From assembly GCA_003435055.1 (NCBI GenBank), contig QUMM01000008.1:35801-99800 (forward strand): a DNA stretch of 64,000 bases, given 5' to 3'. Numbering within the stretch: position 1 is the first letter of the stretch; each line of letters opens with the position of its first letter. The DNA is from Lachnospiraceae bacterium OF09-6. Lineage in GTDB: Bacteria; Bacillota; Clostridia; Lachnospirales; Lachnospiraceae. Shown here piece after piece: positions 57,395 through 64,000 of the stretch. Below the pieces are notes generated by a model. That model saw nothing but the letters and a program-made list of their open reading frames with translations, made no database searches and was not told the origin of the DNA. The translations under genes and the position numbers were made by a program.

Positions 57395-58282
57395 TTATAT
57401 CAGCAGACTCAGTGCCTGTTTGTCATTCTTCACATCCACCACCTCATGATAGCCGCCAAATTCACCATCCAACGTCCAGGCTACCGGATCACCGGATATG
57501 AACTTCACAGCCTTACTGCGGAACTGATAAAAATATTTATTATTCTCTGATTTACCGGCAATGACTGCCTGGATGATCTCGTTCAGTTCCAGAATATTCT
57601 GCGGAGTTTTGATCAGCGTCACTTCAAACACGCCATCATCCAGATGGACATGCTTGCCGGTGATATTCCGGAAGCCGCCAACCGATGTAGAATTTGTCAC
57701 CATACCAAACAGGAAGTTTCCCTCCACCGTCATCTCTTCTGATTCCACCTTCATCGGATAAGACTTGATCTCCGTCAGCTTCTTCATCCCTTCCAGAATA
57801 TAAGCCAGATGTCCCAGCACATTCTTCACATCCTGGCTGGTCTCATAGGACACATCCGTAAACAGTCCAAATGCTGCAATATAGACAAAATAGTCATCGT
57901 TGAACCGCCCGATATCACACGGGAACTCCTTCCATGCAGCGATGTGCTCTGCCGCCTTGGTCATGCTGGTAGGTATCTTCAGACTATGGGCAAAATCATT
58001 CGTACTGCCACACGGAATATAGCCGATAGCGCTGCGCTTCTCGCATTCCATCATCCCGCTGATGACCTCGTCCAGTGTACCGTCGCCCCCGCTGCAGATC
58101 ACCAGTTCATATCTTCCCTCTACCTCTTTTGCCTTCGCTCTGGCATCCCCGGCAGACTGGGAAATATAAAGCGTCAGATCAAATTCCGCTTTTACAAAAA
58201 TGTCTACGATATCCAGCAGCTTGCTGCGGATCGATCCTTTCCCCGACTTCGGATTCACTATAAATAATACCTTTTTCTTCAT
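57395..58282 (-). CDS. diacylglycerol kinase-family lipid kinase (YegS/BmrU type)
   Basis: 295 residues with the catalytic DAGK motif GGDGTLDEVISGM near residue 65 and IVNPKSGKGS at the N-terminus (residues 8-17), and GYIPCGSTNDFAHSL near residue 93. C-terminal beta-sandwich ends with VDVKNDKQALSLL. Phosphorylates diacylglycerol or related lipids; possibly recycles lipid made by wall synthesis. Four bases separate it from the next gene upstream. Confidence 0.9.
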   Translation of the reverse strand: MKKKVLFIVNPKSGKGSIRSKLLDIVDIFVKAEFDLTLYISQSAGDARAKAKEVEGRYELVICSGGDGTLDEVISGMMECEKRSAIGYIPCGSTNDFAHSLKIPTSMTKAAEHIAAWKEFPCDIGRFNDDYFVYIAAFGLFTDVSYETSQDVKNVLGHLAYILEGMKKLTEIKSYPMKVESEEMTVEGNFLFGMVTNSTSVGGFRNITGKHVHLDDGVFEVTLIKTPQNILELNEIIQAVIAGKSENNKYFYQFRSKAVKFISGDPVAWTLDGEFGGYHEVVDVKNDKQALSLLI

Positions 58283-58286
58283 TCAA

Positions 58287-59887
58287 TTATCGCTCCCATT
58301 TATCACATAGTGCATCGATCTGGTCTGCAAACTTCGCCAGATCTTTATTAGCTCCGCCTTCATTGCGGCGAATCACAGCCAGCAGCCTCTGTCCTGCTGC
58401 CAGCAGTCTGTCATAGACTGTATTCTTCCGGCTGCCCGGTGCATATTCCTTCTTCGGAATCAGAATGCCCGTTGTCGCCTTAATGTAACGGTTCTGTGCC
58501 AGATCATAGATAGTGCCACTATACGGTGCATCTGCATCCAGTCCCAGTTCTGAACGAATCCGGCTGGCAAATGCCACACATGCATCATCATCTCCATGAT
58601 TCACAAAGACTTTATCCGGCTTCTTCTCAAAAGAAGCAATCCATCGATACAGGCCATCTTTATCCGCATGACCACTGATACCTGCCAGTATATGGATCTC
58701 TGCCTGTACCTCGATCTCTCTCCGAACAGCTTCACATGCTTCGCACCCTCCACCAGCGCCCGTCCCAGTGTACCGTTGGACTGATAGCCCACAAAGAGAA
58801 TCGTGGATTCCTTTCTCCACAGATTGTGCTTCAGATGATGCTTGATACGGCCGGCATCACACATACCGCTGGCAGAAATGATCACCTTCGGTTTCTCATT
58901 AAAATTGATCAGCTTGGACTCGTCTCCGGTAATCGCCGTCTTCAGGCCCGGGAATCCAATCGGATTAATCCCCTTATTTACCAGCTCCAGTGCCTCTTCA
59001 TCAAAATCTTCCATCTGCTCCATGAAGATCCTGGTAGCCTCGATGGCCAGTGGACTATCCACATAAACTTCAAAATTCTCATGTCCGTGGATCAGCTTAT
59101 CTTCCTTGATCTTCCGGATAAAATACAGCATCTCCTGGGTACGCCCCACTGCAAATGCCGGAATCACCACATTACCGCCCCGGTCAAAGGTTCTCTGCAT
59201 AACTTCCGCCAGATCTCTGATGTAGTCCGGTCTCGGTCCATGACTGCGATTGCCATAAGTAGACTCCATAACCACATAGTCCGCATCCTTCAGATACTGT
59301 GGATCACGGATCAATGGCTGGTTCTCATTGCCAATGTCACCGGAAAATACGATCTTTTTCTGAATGCCATCTTCTTCGATCCATACTTCTATCGAGGACG
59401 AGCCCAGCAAATGTCCGGCATCCACAAAACGGATGGTAATGCCGTCTGCGATAATCTGCTTCTCCAGATACCGGCATCCTACAAAACACTTCATCACGCC
59501 CTGTGCATCCTCTACGGTATACAGTGGCACGTAAGCCTCTTTACCAGCTCGTTTTCCCTTACGGTTGCGCCATTCTGCCTCAAACATCTGAATATGTGCA
59601 CTGTCTCGAAGCATGATATCACACAGCTTCTCCGTAGCTTCCGTGGCAAAGATCTGTCCCCGGAATCCATTCTTGTATAACAGAGGAAGCTTACCGGAAT
59701 GATCGATGTGGGCGTGCGTCAGCAGTACCATATCCACCTCTCCCGGAGCAATCGGCAGATCTTCATTCACAAAGGTATCTACTCCCTGCTCCATTCCACA
59801 GTCAATGAGAATCTTCTTTCCACATGCTTCCAGATACGTACAGCTTCCGGTAACTTCATGGGTTGCACCTAAAAATGTAAGCTTCAT
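58287..59887 (-). pseudogene. beta-CASP metallo-beta-lactamase RNA-processing-type protein, frameshifted
   Basis: N-terminal reading (from 59887, GGAGGGG site): MBL fold with LLTHAHIDHSGKLPLLY (residues 56-72), VDAGHLLGSSSIEV, then the beta-CASP domain (VFSGDIGNENQPLIRDPQY, VIISASGMCDAGRIKHHL, FVGYQSNGTLGRAL). C-terminal reading (58287-58820): EIEVQAEIHILAGISGHADK, KVFVNHGDDDACVAFASRI. One G added near 58717 gives LFGEEIEVQAEIHIL. Total about 534 residues. RNA endo/exonuclease of the Ysh1/CPSF-73 like group. Metal ligands are all present. It shares an operon with the lipid kinase. Confidence 0.88.
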
Positions 59888-59952
59888 ATGACCCCTCCTC
59901 CCTCGTTCTCCTTTTATAGGAATATGATCCCTTTCACACTCTTTGGGATCAT

Positions 59953-59987
59953 AAAAAACGGGATATACTTTACTTAAAGTATACCCC
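59953..59987 (-). terminator. terminator of the gene at 60023-60976
   Basis: GGGATATACTTT (59960-59971) pairs with AAAGTATACCCC (59976-59987); a six-T run follows on the minus strand. Confidence 0.8.
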
Positions 59988-60022
59988 ATTCTCTGTGGAT
60001 TCGGTAGTGATTTTTATACGGT

Positions 60023-60976
60023 TTATAAAGATTTTAGGATTGCCGGCTCCGCCATTCGAGGCACATAATATCCGGAGATACACAGCCCTGCCTGCTCTCC
60101 GGTTGCGAAGAAACGGCGGTGTGGATCTCCCACTGTGATGGCCTTTACCACCTCGGCCGGTGTCTTTTCCGTTCCTACCAGCCAGCGGGCAAATCCCCGT
60201 TCTCCGATCTCTTTTATTTCATTTATCTCAAATGATGACAAATCCTTATCTGGCAGCCCGACGATCCGCAGCCTCTTTCGATGCTGACCAATCAGCTCCA
60301 GAACAGCTCCCCTGTTCTCGCTTCCATCTCCTTCTCCTGCTGAAGCGAACAGCAGATGTCCGTCCAGGAATTGGCTGCAGCCTTTCTGATTCTGTCTCTT
60401 ACATAAAGTGAAATCGTTGTACAGCAGACAGCGCATCTCACAGGTCAGTTTGTCATGATCGGCCCTGGCCATGCATTCTCCACCCTCTATCGCAGGCTTG
60501 ATGCTGGCCAGACATTCCTCATTCTCCGGTGTGCCTTTGGCATCTGCATGATAAAAGGCCAGCGTCGATTCTTCTCCTTCTCTGACCGGTACGATCTGCA
60601 GAAGTTCTCTGCAAAGGGTCAGCCGTACCTCTTCCCGCACCACACGCACCCGTTCTACCCCTGCCTGCAGCAGCATGGACGTCACCTGTTCTTCTTCCCT
60701 ACCATCCGGGATCATGGCTTCCACAACTCGGCAGCTGCGGGCTGTCCGGCAGGCCCGCTGAATTGCTGCCGGTGCATAGTCGCCCAGGATCAGCAGCTGA
60801 TACTCATTCTCTTCAGATGCATAGGATACTCCTTTTTCGGTACAGACAAAGCCTCCTGCCAGATACAGAAAACACAGGTCCTCCTGTTCCTCCTCCATCT
60901 GATTGCGGATACTTCCGCTGTAGCACACCCCTTCTGTCACTTTATGAAACAGATATCGATAATACTTGGCTCTCAT
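60023..60976 (-). CDS. protein of unknown function
   Basis: 317 residues from ATG at 60976 (GGGGAGGAAAA). No family recognised. It is cytoplasmic, without signal or membrane segments. Notable are a Glu-rich middle (REEEQVTSMLLQAGVERVRVVREEVRLTLCRELL), ten cysteines, a DHDKLTCEMRCLLYNDFTLCK segment, and a C-terminal FATGEQAGLCISGYYVPRM. An alternative start further upstream (near 61113, MPAVNTRR) exists, with a weaker GGTG site. Neighbours give no clue. Confidence 0.55.
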   Translation of the reverse strand: MRAKYYRYLFHKVTEGVCYSGSIRNQMEEEQEDLCFLYLAGGFVCTEKGVSYASEENEYQLLILGDYAPAAIQRACRTARSCRVVEAMIPDGREEEQVTSMLLQAGVERVRVVREEVRLTLCRELLQIVPVREGEESTLAFYHADAKGTPENEECLASIKPAIEGGECMARADHDKLTCEMRCLLYNDFTLCKRQNQKGCSQFLDGHLLFASAGEGDGSENRGAVLELIGQHRKRLRIVGLPDKDLSSFEINEIKEIGERGFARWLVGTEKTPAEVVKAITVGDPHRRFFATGEQAGLCISGYYVPRMAEPAILKSL

Positions 60977-61189
60977 TTTTCCTCCCCGTTGTTCTTCTTC
61001 ACACAACAGGGGACTTTCGTGAGGCTCTTGCGAAATGAAAGGTAATGTATGGGGGAAACAGTCATTTCGCAGATCCGCAGTCTCTCTTCTCGTATTTACC
61101 GCCGGCATTTTCTTCACCTCTCGAAAACCCCTGTGTGCAAACATCTATGTAATTTCACAGATTAACAGTTACACTCACTTTTATTTGAG

Positions 61190-61710
61190 TTACTCGTCAT
61201 GGCCTTCGCCAAAATAAATGCCATCGGTAGAACTTATATTGCTTTCCAGAGTCGTGCCAAACCGGGCAATATGGCCGGCACGCATGCGATAGTAATAACC
61301 TGGCTCTACAAAAATATTAATACTGTAAGATAAACTATATGCATCATGTCCATATTTTTCTCTGGACCAGACTGTCTGCCAGGTACCATCTTCCTGAAGC
61401 TGATCTACGTACAATCCAAGATACAATTCGTCACAGGTCCTATAAGCTAATGTGTATCCTCCAACACTGGCAATATCTTTATCAGCCTGGAAATAGAGCA
61501 TCCACCCTCTGCCAGATAATCTCCGTGAGGTGCGATTCCATAATCAGGACTAAATGCGCTATCTCCCAGAGTCAGCTTCGTTCCACCAATAACCATCCCT
61601 GGCTGGAACTTCATTCCACCCTCTTCTGCCGATGCAGAAATCGTAAACAGGCTCAATACCATCAGCATCCCCATCAGAATCAGTATCCCTATGTTTCTTT
61701 TCTTTGTCAT
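61190..61710 (-). pseudogene. small secreted beta-rich protein, frameshifted
   Basis: Signal peptide (RNIGILILMGMLMVLSLFTISASA) then a beta-rich domain, GGTKLTLGDSAFSPDYGIAPHG; the second reading begins MLYFQADKDIASVGGYTLAYR and ends in YYYRMRAGHIARFGTTLESN. One more G near 61504 gives DYLAEGWMLYFQADKD. About 172 residues. No homologous family recognised; seems a secreted protein of unknown role. Confidence 0.65.
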
Positions 61711-61844
61711 GTGTTTTCCTCCTTCCCCATATCTTTTTACATTACATAGATAAATACGGTTTCAGATTCATTTCATGACAGTTTTAGAAAATATTTTTAA
61801 ATTTTTTTCTTTATAAGTTCTTAAGGATTATGATTTGTGTTTTA

Positions 61845-63163
61845 TTATCCATAAATTCTATCAATTTCTTCGCGCATAATTTCTACCCAACGAATAGCAT
61901 TATTGGGATTTTTACCAAGTGTATGATTATCTTTCATAATAAATTCGCAAATTCCACCTTTTGTTTCTTCAACTGCCTTTCTGCAATCTCTCCTGACAAT
62001 ATCTTCATTCATGTTTGGCATTGCCAATGGAGTTGGTTTTGGTTTGACTGATGCAATATACTTTTTTCCCAGCATTTCCGGAACCGTACTCCAATCAGCC
62101 CATGGAGATACAGACACTCTTCTTAAATTCGGCAATTGTTTCACATACTCCCATCGAACATTATATGGTTCACAACATCCATAACAATTTAAAGCAAATC
62201 TTTCTAAAATTTTTTTATGTCTTGGAAATATAAATTCTCCATACATCTCAGGATTAATAGAAACCGTTTCCTGACTGTCACAAAATCCCCACATATCATG
62301 TGTAGTCACTCTTTCATCTTCACTTAAAGTCCGAATCTCGGATGTATATCCAAATCCACCGCTTCCTACGTATGTTCCCTCTGTATTTTGTGCGAGGAGA
62401 CCGTTTTCTTCTAAATAATCCAACATTTTCAATTTACCATCACACAATAGATCAAGCATTTTTTCAACATATTCCGGTTCTGCTACAAAATCGCACATAA
62501 AATCTTCCATGCCACGTAAATTTACAAAATCCCATGTCAGTCCCAAGGTCCACCACCAGGTATTTTTTCTTCTGACATGCAAAATTCCATCGAATGTCTC
62601 ATGTGCTAACTCCAGTAATCGTTCTGATTCTTCCCAATCTATAATATATTGTGATGATGAATTAATGGAAAATCCTTATCATAATCATCAATAGCTGGAA
62701 TTACGATATAACTACCTCCTTCCATAGTACTTTTTTTTCCAAGATCTTTCCCCCATCCAGTATCATAATAACTATATGGGACATCAATAAAAGGTTCTAT
62801 CACCTTGTCATCTTTCATTTTCTCTGCCCAAAAAATCTGTTTCCGTAAGAACATTTCCCATACTCGAGCCATTGGATCTTCACATTCAAGAGTATTTGCC
62901 GGAATGCATTCATTCCAGCCATTTTCTGGATCAATAAATATTACTGGTTCATCTGTCTTCAAATCATTATGTGCTCTCCATAAATTGGCTTTCTTTTCCA
63001 TAATTGGTCTCGCTGCTATCTCGGAAACCTGAAAAGCCAGATGTCTTAATACTTCTTTTTCTTTTTCATTAAATACAAACGATGTTCCCATCGCTTTTAC
63101 TTCCGGATAACCCGCTGCTGTTTGTTCTGTTGCTGGGTCTTTTTTATGATTAATTAATGCCAT
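61845..63163 (-). pseudogene. uroporphyrinogen decarboxylase-like (corrinoid methyltransferase-type) protein, frameshifted
   Basis: The N-terminal reading (to 63163) carries VIFIDPENGWNECIPANTLECED and VPYSYYDTGWGKDLGKK. The second reading (61845-62582) has the barrel end with NCYGCCEPYNVRWEYVKQLPNLRRVSVSPW, where URO-D superfamily methyltransferases have their zinc/substrate residues. One more base at the CC near 62667 yields INSSSQYIIDWEESERLLE and a protein of about 440 residues. It is not the HemE heme enzyme: it lacks the N-terminal RqAGR motif. Likely acts on a methylated compound; substrate unknown. Divided from the regulator gene by 13 bases and probably controlled by it. Confidence 0.78.
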
Positions 63164-63176
63164 GATCATCTTCCTT

Positions 63177-64000
63177 TCAATATTTTTTTCGATATTCTGT
63201 TGGTGTAATGCCCAATACTTTTTTAAAGGCAACGCAATAATAATGCTGTGTTTTATATCCTACACTCTCTGCGATGTCACAAATACTTCTGTCTGGATCA
63301 CTAAGCAAAGATAAAGATTTAACAATTCGCACTTTTGTAATATATTCTACGGCATTGCTCCCAATCTCAGCTTTAAACCTTCGACTTAAATAACTAACAT
63401 TTACTCCGCTAACCCTTGCTGTTTCTGCCACTGATAAATTTACATTTGCGTAATTGTTATCAATATAATTTCGCGCTGTTGCAACACATAACGATAAATC
63501 ATTGTAATCTGCCTGCGCCCATTCTTCATATAGGTATTTGAGTTCTTTCAAGTTGTGAATATACCCATCATAAATTATAATTTTATGTTTCAAAAACGTA
63601 GCTACTGAATCTATAATTTTTCTTTTAATCTCAATCAGCATATTTTCTTTCTCTGTTTTTAACAACACATACTGATATCCGTTTTGGTCATTAAAGATGT
63701 ATGCAACGCCATAATTATTCAATATTTCCTGTAAAATATTTCTTATCGCAAATTCAAACAACTTTTTATTATATAATTTTGACTCTGCCATACCGAGTTC
63801 TTCTCGATATACAATTTTCATGACTGCATATCCTGCATCATTATCTATCTGATATATGGATGCTATTTCACATATTTCCTCCTCCGTAACCCGGTCACAA
63901 ATTATATCATTAAGAAATTGTTCTCTCAGATATTCTATATTTTTTTTTAATGTAATTTCTGCACTTTTCAGTCTATTATTTAATGAATTTTCTCGGTCAA
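63177..64000 (-). CDS. AraC-type response regulator (YesN-like), N-terminus outside window
   Basis: 274 residues are visible; the frame stays open to the window edge. A linker coiled coil (LKSAEITLKKNIEYLREQFLNDII) near the start is typical of YesN-type response regulators, whose receiver domain would lie beyond 64000. Then a sensor-like part (YIFNDQNGYQYVLLKTE) and the two AraC helix-turn-helix motifs (VNLSVAETARVSGVNVSYLSRRFKAEIG and SICDIAESVGYKTQHYYCVAFKKVLGITPTEYR). It probably regulates the URO-D-like gene just downstream. Confidence 0.85.
   Translation of the reverse strand, partial: DRENSLNNRLKSAEITLKKNIEYLREQFLNDIICDRVTEEEICEIASIYQIDNDAGYAVMKIVYREELGMAESKLYNKKLFEFAIRNILQEILNNYGVAYIFNDQNGYQYVLLKTEKENMLIEIKRKIIDSVATFLKHKIIIYDGYIHNLKELKYLYEEWAQADYNDLSLCVATARNYIDNNYANVNLSVAETARVSGVNVSYLSRRFKAEIGSNAVEYITKVRIVKSLSLLSDPDRSICDIAESVGYKTQHYYCVAFKKVLGITPTEYRKKY

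Overview
The window looks like a chromosomal segment of a gut Firmicute of the family Lachnospiraceae. This rests on the moderate-to-low GC gene style with AGGAGG ribosome sites, a type III glutamine synthetase, paired GlgC/GlgD, LrgAB, a DUF5722 secreted protein, a sortase-type surface protein with DUF11/MucBP repeats, and a Tn4451/Tn916-flavoured mobile element. Genus cannot be fixed from the sequence alone.

Layout. 1-9.7 kb: a cut-off membrane-anchored protein, a MATE exporter behind a leader hairpin, a frameshifted L,D-transpeptidase, an Rpn-family remnant, tRNA-Pro, a four-gene phosphatidylethanolamine operon (flippase-like protein, PssA, Psd, PAP2), a second MATE exporter, and a candidate free-standing small RNA. 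9.7-19 kb: a second Rpn remnant, a giant LPXTG-like surface protein split by a 109-bp tandem duplication, and two small secreted repeat proteins. 19-28.5 kb: glgCD (glgC frameshifted) and a CUT2-type sugar ABC transporter operon with a double-cupin protein and a LacI regulator. 28.7-41.6 kb: two CobW-type GTPases (one with a triplicated His/Cys metal-binding repeat), a FliB/YkgJ-like protein, HAD phosphatase, LysR, NlpC/P60 hydrolase, HtrA protease, LrgAB, an RsmH paralogue, tRNA-Lys and an AI-2E-type transporter.

41.65-48.85 kb is a 7.2-kb integrated mobile element. It carries a large serine recombinase, a TnpW-like protein, MobC without a relaxase, AraC/GyrI and C45-hydrolase cargo, a KTR protein, a Tn916-like sigma/HTH pair and, at its right end, an AT-rich two-gene module whose second member is AbiTii-like. 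Both module proteins share the short motif QIQQ[G/A]TTNS. The direct repeat ACCATC flanks the element. Joining the outer sequences rebuilds a perfect rho-independent terminator, so the element sits in the loop of the terminator that served the AI-2E transporter gene.

48.9-64 kb: trmB, a DnaA-box cluster, DegV, TetR, Fic, type III glutamine synthetase with a leader terminator, a DUF5722 protein, a lipid kinase, a beta-CASP metallo-beta-lactamase protein, URO-D-like protein and a cut-off AraC-type response regulator.

A cross-cutting point: ten protein genes and the tRNA-Lys each appear to lack exactly one base, most often in a short homopolymer. No single-base insertion was seen. This looks more like sequence error than decay, so the entries typed pseudogene for that reason may be intact in the living strain.
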